NCBI GenBank assembly: GCA_021018995.1
Contig: CM037588.1
Location: 35,709,000 to 35,772,999, forward strand
DNA: 64,000 nt
Source of the DNA: Chloranthus sessilifolius
Taxonomy: Eukaryota; Streptophyta; Magnoliopsida; Chloranthales; Chloranthaceae
Reading direction: 5' to 3'
Part shown: positions 11,448-21,603 of the stretch, in pieces
How the letters are laid out: each line of letters starts with the position of its first letter
Position numbering within the stretch: the stretch's first letter is position 1
Program-made: the position numbers and the translations under genes
The notes under the pieces: model-generated
Database searches by the model: none
What the model was told of the DNA's origin: nothing
The model's input: only the letters and a program-made list of their open reading frames with translations

Positions 11448-11899
11448 ATATGGTAATGTTCACATTTATCAATCATCAAATGCAATTTCACTGCAAAATA
11501 TAATTCTATAAACTCTGATATATGGGGACTACTAATACCTAATCCAACTGTAGAGAATAGGAGCTGTTGCTAATTAGAGTGATAAATCTAATTTCTTTTT
11601 GCTGTTTCATCTTATGCATTTATTTTTTGTTGTTTCATCTTATGCATTAAACTAACTTGTTTCTCTTAATGCAAACAACTGTAAATAATTCAGAGGATGG
11701 TTTACAAGAAGAAAACCTGATAAGTAGAACAAGCTATACCAACCCAAATTCATTTGAAGTGAGTGACTCTTGTTATTTATATTATTTTAAAATTTTGTGT
11801 CTGTTTGATTGGTTTCTAAACAACTATTGGGTAGGATTGACTTAAATCATGGTACTAAACTGCTTTTATAGGCACCCATAAGTAAATCATGGTACCACA

Positions 11900-12055
11900 C
11901 GTATACCTACATATAGTTTTATAGCAGCTGCTATAATCTGAGCAGTTTTATATCAAACTGCTATGTTCTGCTATGAACCTACATATACATATAGTTTTCT
12001 AGCAGCTCCTATAATCTAAGTAGTTCTATAGCAACTGCTATATATGCGATACATG
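11900..12055. repeat. Imperfect tandem duplication, unit about 70 bp
   Basis: The stretch cctacatatag...tagcagctgctataatct... recurs about 70 bases on as cctacatata...tagcagctcctataatct..., both ending with gcaactgctata-like sequence. It also contains inverted tagcag/ctgcta pairs. Confidence 0.6.
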
Positions 12056-12135
12056 CTTACATCAGCTGTTTTCAATTTTTTGAATGGATCAATTTCTGAT
12101 TCAACACTCTCCTCTTCTTAAGTCAATGCTTTATC

Positions 12136-12462
12136 TTATCCATATAGAAGCATCTGTGGAAATCTGACAAGCATCCACATTTCTTCTTTTCTCTTAGTTG
12201 CATCTGCTTGAGGTAAATTACAGTGTATATAACAACTGCTCGGCTTAATACGGTATTCAAAATCTCTTACTTCGCTGCAGGATTCCCTATTGCCGCATGT
12301 GATGCATAAGGTGACTTTTGAAGCAACATGTTGTGGAGCATGGCAATGAAAGACACCTAGCTGAATGATTTCTAGTGGCACTTCGGTCTCACCAAACATA
12401 CATGCCCAAACACATGTGTGAACTACTTTAATGCACATGTCAATGAACTTTAACTTGTTCAT
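12136..12462 (-). pseudogene. Captured CAMTA (calmodulin-binding transcription activator) fragment, TIG/IPT region
   Basis: The minus-strand frame contains WACMFGETEVPLEIIQLGVF, CHAPQHVASKVTLCITCGNR, ESCSEVRDFEYR and a following Ser/Glu-rich stretch ending LVRFPQMLL. This order is characteristic of the TIG/IPT immunoglobulin-like domain and downstream linker of plant CAMTA/SR transcription factors (family knowledge). The CG-1 DNA-binding domain, ankyrin repeats and IQ motifs are absent, so this is a fragment. It lies opposite in strand to the other two captured fragments. The first residues before WACMF do not match and probably read into an intron. Confidence 0.85.
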
Positions 12463-12699
12463 TATCTTTTCTTTTATTCATTACTGTTTTGATGCTTCTC
12501 ATTCTCACTAAAAAATAATTATGTCACCATAATGATATGTATACTTCACCAACTGCGGCCTTCAGGTCGAACTTGAATTCAGATATGTTATGGATGTGTG
12601 CTTCCATCTTGTGAGAACTTGGTCCATTGTGTGTGTGTGGGGGGGTAAATTTGTAGTAGTAAAATTTTTTACTATACTCATTTGTGGTTGTTTATTATA

Positions 12700-13162
12700 A
12701 ATATATTTTTTTTATTACGATTTAAATAAAAGACTGTCTAAGACCGTTTTATTTTTTTTTATTTTTTTTCCCAAAATTTATAAAATAAGACTGTTCCAAA
12801 CAGTCTTATTTTAACGGTCTTTCAAATAGGACGGTTCAGAACTTTCCGATAGAGTAAATAAGACAGCTCATGACCGTCTCGCAATAAGGGACGATTTATT
12901 AGAGACGGTCGTGCGTTGTCTAATTTATTGGTCAGTGACCGTCTTTAGTGGTTAAAATGAGACAGCTTCAGACCGTCTTACAGTAGGATTGCCGAAAACA
13001 GTCATTCTCTACGGTCTTATTTGTGGAATATAAGACTGTTTAGGACCGTCTTATAAATTTAAGACGCCCAAAAAAAGAACGGACGTGAGGACGGCTTTCG
13101 GCCGTCTTATTTTTAAAATAAGACGGCTTTGGGCAGTCTTATTTCGACTTTTTGACATAGTG
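12700..13162. repeat. C1 right subterminal repeats and TIR
   Basis: A dense array of aagacgg/ccgtctta variants (for example near 12890, 12915, 12965, 13020, 13050, 13110) leads to the terminal inverted repeat ending catagtg at 13162. Confidence 0.8.
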
Positions 13163-13362
13163 TTACTGCACATTAAAATTATTTTTCACAAATTGTTGAC
13201 ATTTGCCTCATGAAGTTTGTTGGACTACAACTTATTTCAGTTTCAAACAGTACTTTTTTTAATTTTCTCTTTTTATTCAAGTGAGAATTTATTCTAATTA
13301 ATTCCAAACACTTCCTTTTCAGCCTAGCTGCACTAAAATTAACTAATTTATTGGCATACATG

Positions 13363-13378
13363 CCATACCCCCAAACCT
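13363..13378 (-). promoter_or_regulatory. R2 second (internal) polypurine tract
   Basis: In sense AGGTTTGGGGGTATGG, preceded by a gaggacactg-like box. It is nearly identical to the terminal tract but lies at the start of the 3' noncoding region. Counterparts are at 23572-23587, 34241-34256 and 49332-49347. Confidence 0.75.
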
Positions 13379-13617
13379 AAACTGAACAGTGTCCTCACCA
13401 TTTTACAGCAAAGGGAGTGTAGCAGTTGATTAACAGAACCAAAATCCAAAGCAAGGAGACAACTAAAGAAAGAAAAAGCAGTTTATTAATAGAAGCGAAA
13501 CAGAGCATAAAATAGAGCATTTTAGTACAATGGTCAAGCACAAGGAAACGGAAAGTAGGCCGGTGGACAAAATTTTCTTGGCAAATGAAAAAGCCTCCCC
13601 CTAGCTCAGGGGTATCC

Positions 13618-13980
13618 TCAGCTTGCATCAGGTGGAAGAGGAACTGTAAGCCAGGAGGGGAGGAAAAAAAGGAAAAAGAAGGGGGTGGGGACAGGGGGAT
13701 GGGTGGTGGAGGAGGATGGTGGTGGAGAAGCTGGTATCTCATTCTTCAGCCTCTTCTTCTCCTTCCTATCTTTGTCCTTTTCCTCCTTAGCGAGGATCCG
13801 CTGTACCTCCTCATATTCATCCCAGAGGAATTGCAACGGGTTTGGTTCATTGGGTGGTAGTGGCTCCAGCCAGAAGAGGTAGAGTTGAGCAGGAGTGAAC
13901 GTGGGCTTGTCATCTACTATAGTTATGAGGAGTGCAGTGGGTAGAAGGAAAGGAATGGGCCGAAGTTGAGCCATCTGCAT
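13618..13980 (-). CDS. R2 120-codon ORF in the accessory-ORF position
   Basis: The ATG at 13980 opens a frame with hydrophobic MAQLRPIPFLLPTALLIT, an acidic/aromatic middle (PLQFLWDEYEEVQRI), a Lys-rich helix-like part (KEEKDKDRKEKKRLKNE) and a Pro/Phe-rich end. It takes the place of the roughly 1,000-codon accessory ORF seen in R3 and R5, but I cannot align it with their central domain. The opposite strand also has open frames because of biased composition. It could be a small remnant of an accessory gene or chance. Confidence 0.4.
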   Translation of the reverse strand: MQMAQLRPIPFLLPTALLITIVDDKPTFTPAQLYLFWLEPLPPNEPNPLQFLWDEYEEVQRILAKEEKDKDRKEKKRLKNEIPASPPPSSSTTHPPVPTPFFFLFFLPSWLTVPLPPDAS

Positions 13981-14254
13981 CTATTTAAGGTTGATGTGTG
14001 AGGGAATATGGAGCGGTGCATTCAATATCGCTGCCGTCGGTGAAAAGGAATGAATGGTTAATTCGATCGATCAGCATGGGGAACGAAATCGTGCATTAAC
14101 TGGTAGCCTATATTTAGCATGGGGAGTTACGGCGTGGGGCAGAAAACCAGGGGGTGTAGAGTTTAAAGCTCGTGCTGTGCGCAATTGTACATGGTACACG
14201 TGGGTAAAATTTCTCGCGCAGCGCAAGTGCACAATAAGCATGGAAGGAGTGAGG

Positions 14255-14665
14255 GCCGATTTCGATAGGATGAGTGTAGAGTGTCGATAGGTTAAGGCTT
14301 CCTATCGAAGTCACACAAGTATGGGGTTCACAGTTGAATGCTCTTGATAGGTTTAATCCATCCTATCGAACAGAATAAACATGCATTCGATAGGCTGGGA
14401 TGGCCGCTTGCTATAGGTTGGTGTCCTGTCGAACGGAGGGTGGATAAAACATTCACTTCGTTAGGATGCTGATGGGTGAGAACAACCTTTCGATAGGTGG
14501 GGTATTACATTTATCACTCTTGTCGATAGGTTCCAGGCAAGAGTTCAGAACCTATCGCAAAGTTGTTCTCACCTATCGGGAGGTCTCAGCACCTATCGAA
14601 ATCCTCACCAATCCTATCGACATCAGTGACTGACCTAGCGAAAGGCCTAAATGACCTAGCGAGAG
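14255..14665 (-). repeat. R2 spacer motif array (TCGATAGG / CCTATCGA)
   Basis: At least a dozen copies of the TCGATAGG core and close variants in both orientations, irregularly spaced. They lie between the pol end (14907) and the ORF at 13980. The same variant fills R2's LTR U3 at 2440-2860 and 20905-21330. Confidence 0.8.
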
Positions 14666-14906
14666 GTTCAATGAGCTCAATAACATGGCCTATGTGTGTA
14701 GAGCATTTAGCCTTAGCACCCAGCAACTCCTCTGCTACGCTACCAGTTAGCAAATTGGCCTCTGACCTATGCCTTTGATTCCTAGACTGCGGGCGATATT
14801 GAAACGAAGCTTGAACTTGACATGGCCATTTTATTACAAAGAATATCATTGAAAAGAATTGAGGTAAATCAAATATAATACATATGATACAAATCGAAGT
14901 CAGGTA

Positions 14907-16052
14907 TTAACCTGGAGGATCCTGAAGATCAATGGTCTCTTCAGGCTCACAAATGTTGTCAATGCAAAGTTTCAGCCTCTGACCATTGACCTTAAGGGTT
15001 CTACCGTCTGTAGGATGCATGACTTCGACAGCTCCAGATGGGGAAATGTATACCACTATGAAAGGTCCATCCCATTTGGACTGCAGCTTCCCTGGAAAGA
15101 ATTTCATTATGGAGTTGAACAACCATACCTTGTCATTGGGCTTGAACTCTTTGCGGAGCAAATGTCTATCATGGAAGGCTTTGGTCCCCTCCTTGTAACT
15201 CCGGGCATTTGCGTAAGCTTCTAGTCGCAGTTCATCCAGCTCAGATAACTGGAGTTTCCTGTGAATACCAGCTGAGTGTAAGTTAGAGTTTACTGCTTTA
15301 ATGGCCCAATACGCTTTATGTTGCAATTCAAGAGGCAAGTGACATGCCTTGCCATATACTAGTCTGAATGGGGACATGCCTATGGGGGTTTTATAGGCTG
15401 TTCTATAAGCCCATAAGGCATCAGTCAACTTGTTGGACCAATCTCTTCTGTCGATTCTCACAGTCTTCTCGAGAATATGTTTGATTTCCCTATTAGAAAT
15501 CTCTACTTGCCCACTAGTTTGTGGGTGGTAGGGAGTGGCTACTCCATGAGTAACAGAGTATCTTTTCATCAATTTGTCAAAAGATTTATTACAGAAGTGG
15601 CTTCCCCCATCACTATTAATAGCTTTAGGAAAGTCAAATCTTGAGAAGATGCTGTCTTTCAGGAATTGAATGACGACTTTGTGATCATTTGTTCTTGTAG
15701 CTATGGCTTCTACCCATTTGGATACGTAATCCACAGCGACAAGGATGAAATTATATCCAGCAGAAGGGGGAAAAGGTCCCATGAAGTCGATTCCCCAAAT
15801 ATCAAACAATTCAACAACAAGTATAGGTTGCATGGGCATAGAGTTTCTCCTTGTAATACTGCCCATTTGCTGGCATCGATGACAAGCTTTATAGTGCTGC
15901 CGGGCATCCTTGAATAGGGTAGGCCAGTAGAAACCACTATGAAGAACCTTGGCGGCAATCTTGTTACCACTGAAGTGGCCCCCGCAAGCCTGTTCATGAC
16001 ACATGGTTAGGATATTTTGAAACTCAGTTTCAGGTACACAACGTCTGATCAC
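14907..16052 (-). CDS. R2 integrase, open frame
   Basis: This 381-codon open frame is the C-terminal part of the pol polyprotein. The zinc-binding HHCC motif is present (His19, His26, Cys57, Cys60 of the frame), as is the DDE core: Asp89 in GIDFMGPFP, Asp148 in NSDGGSHF and Glu184 in [11 protein letters not shown], with the usual 35-residue spacing between the last two. The C-terminal region ends [16 protein letters not shown]. The frame begins after a stop that separates it from RNase H, so the first residue is not a true start. Integrase joins element DNA to the chromosome. It cannot be expressed as a normal polyprotein because of upstream stops, but its domains look intact. Confidence 0.9.
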   Translation of the reverse strand: MIRRCVPETEFQNILTMCHEQACGGHFSGNKIAAKVLHSGFYWPTLFKDARQHYKACHRCQQMGSITRRNSMPMQPILVVELFDIWGIDFMGPFPPSAGYNFILVAVDYVSKWVEAIATRTNDHKVVIQFLKDSIFSRFDFPKAINSDGGSHFCNKSFDKLMKRYSVTHGVATPYHPQTSGQVEISNREIKHILEKTVRIDRRDWSNKLTDALWAYRTAYKTPIGMSPFRLVYGKACHLPLELQHKAYWAIKAVNSNLHSAGIHRKLQLSELDELRLEAYANARSYKEGTKAFHDRHLLRKEFKPNDKVWLFNSIMKFFPGKLQSKWDGPFIVVYISPSGAVEVMHPTDGRTLKVNGQRLKLCIDNICEPEETIDLQDPPG

Positions 16053-16652
16053 CTAGCCTGCACAATGCTTAAACAGGTAAGGATCCTCCCACATGTAATA
16101 CCGAATTTGTGCAAAGAACAGATTTTTATCATCCTTGGTCCAATGTGGAGGGATCCTACCCACAGCAAGGTAATTGACAATATTGGCAAATCAGGGCATA
16201 CTTATCTGGACAGTCAGAAGCTGCTCATCTGGGAAGGAGTCATTGATGGGCAAGCTTTCTATATCAGTTGTTGGGATCCTTGACAGATGATCAGCCACCA
16301 GGTTCTCAACTTCCTTCTTGTCCTTAATCTCTAAATTGAATTCCTGCAAGAGAAGAATCCATCTGATTAGTCGTGCTTTAGCTTCCCTTTTGGACAAGAG
16401 GTATTTCAAAGCTGAGTGGTTAGTGAACACAATAATTTTTTATCCCAGCACATAAGATCTGAATTTTTCTAAGACAAAGACAATATCTAATAGCTCTTTC
16501 TCAGTCGTAGTGTAATTCAATTGAGCATTAACCATTGATTTACTGGCATATGCTACCACAGAAGGTGCCTTGTCTTTTCTTTGCCCCAGCACTGCCCCAA
16601 TGGACCATTGCAGACCTTGGGGGGTGATAGAGGTAACAAAGTAGGCCCCCAT
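16053..16652 (-). pseudogene. R2 RNase H remnant and integrase linker
   Basis: Frames contain SIGAVLGQRKDKAPSVVAYA, LNYTTTEKELLDIVFVLEKF, FTNHSALKYLLSK and VADHLSR, the gypsy RNase H region. The N-terminal strand with the first catalytic Asp (CDASD in R3) is lost at the RT deletion junction near 16640. A stop follows at about 16440 (YVLG*) and others before the integrase frame. Confidence 0.85.
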
Positions 16653-16660
16653 GGATGGTG

Positions 16661-17683
16661 CTATGCTAGTGGAGCTTCAGAAGAGACAAGTTTCACATGC
16701 TCAATCTTAGAGGTGGGACCCTTCTCTACCTCTGTTTCCTTCCATACTGCGGCTAGCTCATTAAACCATTCCTTACCATGTAGCAGCATATTCACATTTT
16801 CTTGGACAACCTCATCTATTACATCAAGAGAAAAACAGTCCTCATCAGGATGAGGTTGATTTATTGCGTTGTATACATTCAATTTAACCTTCATATTTCC
16901 AAATGACACTTCCATTATTCCAGACCTACATTAAATACAGACATTAGCTATGGCTAAAAAGGATCTGCCTAGAATCACAGGTATGGAAGTGTCACTCCTA
17001 CCTGGTTCCATATCCAGCACTAAAAAGTCAGCAGGATAGAAGAATTTCTTAACTCCAACCAAAACATCCTCCATTATCCCCATAGGTTTCCTTTTAGATC
17101 TGTTAGCCCACTGGAGGACTACATGTGTGGGCTTTAATTTGCCTAAGCCCAGCTTCTCATATACTGAATATGAAAGCAAATTTACACTGGCTCCCAGATC
17201 TAATAAGGCTTTGTCAATGTTATGATCCCCAATGATGCAGGGGATGGTGGGGAGGCCAGGGTCTTGAAGTTTGGGGGGAGTTGCAATAGACAGAACTTGT
17301 TTAACTTTTTATGCTGAAAAGACCTTCTTGGATAGGTGTATCCTAGACTGTCTTTTATGGGTGCACATGTCTTTTAAAAACTTGGCATACGCTGGGACTT
17401 GTTTAATGGCATCAAGTAAAGGCAAATTGATATTTACTTGCTTGAAAGTCTCCATCATTTCCTTAATTTTTCCTTGCCCTTTATCAAAAGGGGAGGGTGC
17501 TTGTAGTGCCTTAGGAAATGGCAAATGTGAGATTTGTCCCTCACTTGCAGCCTTAGCCAATGGGGCCTCTTTCTTTTTGATTTTTTTCTTTTCTTGAGGA
17601 TCCTTATTATCCTCTTTATTCACAGCTGATTGTTCCTTCAAGTCCACCAATGGTGGTCTTTGTTGTGTGCTGGTAGAAATCAC
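16661..17683 (-). pseudogene. R2 protease and flanking linker
   Basis: The retroviral-type aspartic protease is seen as ALLDLGASVNLLSYSVYE (catalytic Asp codon at 17198-17200) and VILGRSFLAIANVCI. The upstream linker includes LPLLDAIKQVPAYAKFLKDM, conserved with R3 and R6. The downstream part runs to about 16661 and then jumps straight to RNase H. Stops break the frame near 17306 and 16928. Confidence 0.85.
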
Positions 17684-19249
17684 TTCATTTTATTCCTCCA
17701 AGTTCCTCATAGGCTTACAGCCCACTTGGTTGTCCACTAGCTTACCACTTCTCAAAGTTGTAATAGATTTGGCTTCCTCATAGGTGGAGGAGACTTCACC
17801 CACTACAAACTGCCTTCGTGGGCTGTCCTATAGTTGGCTAGGCAGCCTTCCTCCCTCTCTCCTAGTCAGAGCATCAGACAGCTGACCAAGTTGGTCCTCT
17901 ATCTTTTTTATGCTCTGGTTGTGAGAGGGCACAATTTGGGATAAGGTGTTCAAGCTTTGTAGTGAAGATAGAACTTATTCCTCAAAGGATGGTGCTCTCA
18001 CAACTGAAGGGGGTGCAACTTGCTCCACAGGAGGAGCTACAGGTTGGGCCATGGGTTGCTGATACTGAGGCCTTGGGACATAACCTTCTCAATAGAGCTG
18101 AGCATTTCTGAAGGGCTTGGGCTGCTTGGGCTACTCCTACTGGCTAGGGTATGCATCTTATCGCCACCTCAGATTGGGGTGGTTCCTCCATTGATACCTA
18201 GCAGCAGGCTGCTGCCCATAAGACTGAGCTGCAGCCACATGCTCTGTTATAAAATCAGAAAATTGGTCAGTAGATGGGCATTCTTCCAGGGGATGAGTAG
18301 GGGACTGGCATATGGCACATGCCTCCTCCACCCTAGCAGCCACAGGTGACTGTATTACTCCCATCAGCCTATCAAATTTCAGGGTTAGGCGGTCCACTTT
18401 CCTTTCCAACTCACTTGCCACACTCACTTCATATATCTTTCCTCTTGTGGTATTCTCCTTCACCAATTTAGGAGGCTCTATATCTCTTGCTAAGGTTTCC
18501 CTTCGCATAGAATTCTCACTAATAATATCAAAGAGCTCCCATTCCTCCTTAGCAGTTTTATGGAGATAGGTACCATCACAGGAAGCATCTATCATATCTC
18601 TACTTTTAGCATCAATTCCCTGATAAAAACTTTGAACCAATTGCCATTCAGGGATTTAATGGTGGGGGCATTTCTTTAGGAGTTCCTTAAATCTCTCCCA
18701 GGATTGATGAAAATCTTCAGTTGAATCTTGGGTAAAAGAGATGATACCCTTCCTAAAGTGGCTGGTTTTTGACATAGGGAAGAACTTGGCCAGAAATTGA
18801 CATTGGAGATCACTCCAGGACTGAATACTGTTGGGTGGAAGTAAGGACAAGCAGGTCCTGGCTCTGTCCTTTAATGAAAAAGGAAAGAGTCTCATCTTGG
18901 TGGCCTCTTCCCCCAAACTTGTGATATTAAATGTAGTGCACAGTCCCAAGAACTCATCAATGTGCTTATAGGGGTCTTCTTTGGTCAGGCCATGAAATGA
19001 GGGTAGCATTTGAATGATGGATGATTTTATCTCATAGTTTCCCTGAGCAGCTGGGAATTGAATGCAGAAGGGGGAATTATAGACCCCTGGTGCATTAAAC
19101 TCCTTAAGGGTTCTCAGCTATTGTTGCTCGCCCATTTCTAAAGAATCAAATGCAACAGATGTGGGTGTAGTTGGTCTGGATCTGAGAAGTCTTTCAACCT
19201 CTGGATTTAGTGGAATAATCTGAGATTGGAGGGTTCTCCTACCGAACAT
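17684..19249 (-). pseudogene. R2 gag
   Basis: The ATG at 19249 lies 300 bases inside the PBS and begins MFGRRTLQSQ. The capsid-like region includes MLPSFHGLTKEDPYKHIDEF and MRLFPFSLKDRARTCLSLL. A CCHC zinc-knuckle-like motif CAICQSPTHPLEEC is at 18278-18319. A later conserved segment, KKIEDQLGQLSDALTRREGG, precedes the Lys-rich linker. Several stops, for example at about 19116 and 18657, break the frame. Gag would form the cytoplasmic virus-like particle. Confidence 0.85.
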
Positions 19250-19548
19250 ACAACACTCAAAATTTGAATGAAAAATAGATCCTCAACACAACAAGCAGAA
19301 TCAACCAAAAATTTCAAACTACTCTAACAAAAATTATCAATAGATCTGAAAAATAACAGGGGAGTAGAGGGATGCAAACTACAAAGCAGTCTCCAGCACG
19401 ATTCTCCTCTCACTGGTAGCCTTAGATCTGATGAAATGCACACAAAATACTGAAAAACAACACAACTTATAAATGCAGTTAGTAAAAATCAAACAAAAAC
19501 TATAGATCTAGGATCAAAACTTAGATCTATCTATTTCTAAACACACCT

Positions 19549-19565
19549 CCCCGGCAGCGGCGCCA
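19549..19565 (-). promoter_or_regulatory. R2 primer-binding site (tRNA-Asp type)
   Basis: In sense TGGCGCCGCTGCCGGGG, six bases inside the 5' LTR. This is one base from the TGGCGCCGTTGCCGGGG form typical of Athila/Tat elements primed by tRNA-Asp (family knowledge). Confidence 0.85.
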
Positions 19566-19571
19566 AAAACT

Positions 19572-21603
19572 TGTTGGAGTGTTTGCCTTCCCTCAAATGA
19601 GGGTCTAAAATCATCAATAAAACTAGGCAGAACACACTCACACAGACCTGCAAGTAATCAGGGTTTGTTGTAGCAAGTTTTACAAATATGGTGAGTAAGG
19701 GAATGTCCACAGGGAGGTTGGTTTACAAATATGATAAATCTCTAGATCTGTATTGGATCTAGCACCCTAACTAATGCTACGTTAGCTAAAAGATAGGGGA
19801 GAAGTTTAAAATGAATTGCCACTTAAGCTAAGCAATTAAACATAGACTAACTTGGATTGAGTTTAGGATCTTAGATCTTGTAGGGGAAAGAGGTAAAAAG
19901 CAGAAAATGGAGAAGAGTAGCTTGGAGATTGGTTTTTACTGAAATCAGATTCAATTAATTATGCTACAGAGGTTCAGAGCACACAATTCCCTCAACTGGC
20001 TATAAGCACAGCTGCAGGGTATAAACTCCACTTCAAATCACAGGATCCACCTAGTCTTAAGGCTATGATCTATCCACTTTAATGGTCACAGACCATCTTA
20101 TAGACTTTATCGAATCCATGTATTTACAGCAGACGAATCCAATTGGAGCCTGAGCTTGGATTAATCTTAAGGTTATGATCTGTCCACTTTAATGGTCATA
20201 GACCATCCTAGGGATCTCTTCCAAAGCTAAAGCCTCAATTAGAACAATTAAAACTACTACAGATGCTGCAATTCCCAGGTCACAGACTCAAGGAATCACA
20301 GGAGTATCAGATCCAGGGAGATCGGGTGGTATCCAAGAGGCCTACCGGTTAAGTGGGTGAGCTGATCTACAGACACCTCTACACAAATCTGATCGATCAC
20401 CAAATGGAACCAAAGGAACTTTAGATCTAATTAAAGCATGAAAAACAGCATTAACATTGTAATCAAAGTCACTCTACAATGGAACTACTCTCAGATCTGT
20501 AGTTTGTGCAGCTAGGAACCTACAATAGCACTCTTAACCTTACCCAATTACAAATCTAACCTCTCTCCTCGCTACTCCAAGGGGATTAGCCAACCATGGT
20601 TGGGCTAAAAGAGGGAAAATAGAAGTGCTCTGCAAGTGCTAATCTCCAAAATTTGGCTCAGATCTCGATCCCCCAATTGCAATTGGGGTTCTCTACATAT
20701 AGCTTTCTCCTCTGTTTTTCTCGCCAAAAATCCCTTCTAGAAGGTCTTCAGAGTTTGTTAGAGTTCTGTTAGAGCACGTGGGTCGGTTAGGGTTTCCTAG
20801 GGCATCTTCTAGAACTGTCCTGTTGGTCACCAAGTGCCTCGGGTTGTGTGCAGCAAGTCATCAAATCATAACGTGTGCATAGCTGAATTTTTGAGAAGTT
20901 TTGTACACGATTTCGACAGGTTCAGGAAGCTTTCGATAGGATCAAATAGAGCATTTTGGTCCTTTCGCTAGGTTCTCAGATCTCTTCGATAGGTTGGAGA
21001 ACCATTTCGACAGGTTCCGCTCTGCATGCCATCATTTTGATAGGGTTGCTCTCGCTCCTATCAAATGGCTCAAGTTCCCTTCGATATGTTCTGTTCCAGC
21101 GCCTTCATCTCGATAGGTTCTCATGATGCCTCAGGCAGGTTTTCGATAGGATGATTTCTTCCTTCCTTTCAACTGCTTGATAGGTTCTTAGATTCTAACG
21201 AACTCCTCAATCCACACGAATCCATCCTTCTTCTGCCTTCAGATCCTATCGAATACCTCTTCAATTGTACGAATTCTTCCTTTCTTTACTTTCAGCTCCT
21301 ATCGAAGTCTTCAGGTGACCAATCGATAAGATGTTTTTAGCCTATTTTCACTTCCTTCGCCATACCCTGCTGTAGCCATGCATTCTAATGGTACAGTGAT
21401 GTGCTACCCTCTGGTGTGCTATTGCTGGGTTTGTCCTGTGCTGAGAGATGGCCCCTTTTTGAGCATTCTTAAGTGGTTTTCTGCATTAGTGTCCTCTTTT
21501 ATTGATGTCTATAAAATGTACTTGAAAGAAGCTTATTAGTGTGCTCACAGGTCTATCAATGGTCAGGTTAAAGGGTGAAAAGTGGCATTTTCACCACTTA
21601 ACA
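19572..21603 (-). repeat. R2 5' LTR
   Basis: Begins tgttggag and ends cttaaca in plus view, with TG...CA ends intact. It pairs with 1097-3127. It carries the same motif array (20905-21330), palindrome (20671-20688), degenerate TATA (20695-20702) and duplicated conserved block (20061-20098, 20171-20209). Confidence 0.92.

Larger units (their letters stand above)
4495..13162. mobile_element. C1: non-autonomous CACTA transposon with captured gene fragments
   Basis: The termini are inverted repeats beginning CACTA: left CACTACGTCAAAATGG from 4495, right end reading CACTATGTCAAAAAGTCG on the minus strand to 13162. Both sides carry the 3-bp duplication TTA (4492-4494 and 13163-13165), as expected for CACTA/En-Spm elements. 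Short motifs of the TAAGACGG/CCGTCTTA kind crowd both subterminal regions (4520-4680, 12730-13150). No transposase is recognisable. The cargo is three plant gene fragments (7410-8937, 9044-10272, 12136-12462) plus an unrecognised ORF. It is inserted in R2's 3' noncoding region, so it is the youngest layer here. Confidence 0.92.
1097..21603 (-). mobile_element. R2: Athila-like Ty3/gypsy element nested in R1, RT-deleted
   Basis: The element reads right to left: 5' LTR 19572-21603, PBS 19549-19565, gag from 19249, protease, RNase H, integrase ending at 14907, a motif-rich spacer, a 120-codon ORF, a second polypurine tract at 13363-13378, conserved 3' noncoding sequence split by C1, polypurine tract 3128-3140 and 3' LTR 1097-3127. 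Flanking 5-mers gcccc (1092-1096) and acccc (21604-21608) look like a target duplication with one change. Without C1 the element is about 11.8 kb. Reverse transcriptase is missing, so the element is defective. Confidence 0.9.

Noticed and set aside
13395..13860. Overlapping open frames on both strands at 13395-13860
   Set aside because: Pro/Gly-rich frames are opened by biased composition; only the minus-strand 120-codon ORF has a plausible position.
19549..19565. tRNA gene fragment
   Set aside because: Only 17 bases match the tRNA-Asp 3' end, and the position next to an LTR identifies it as a primer-binding site.
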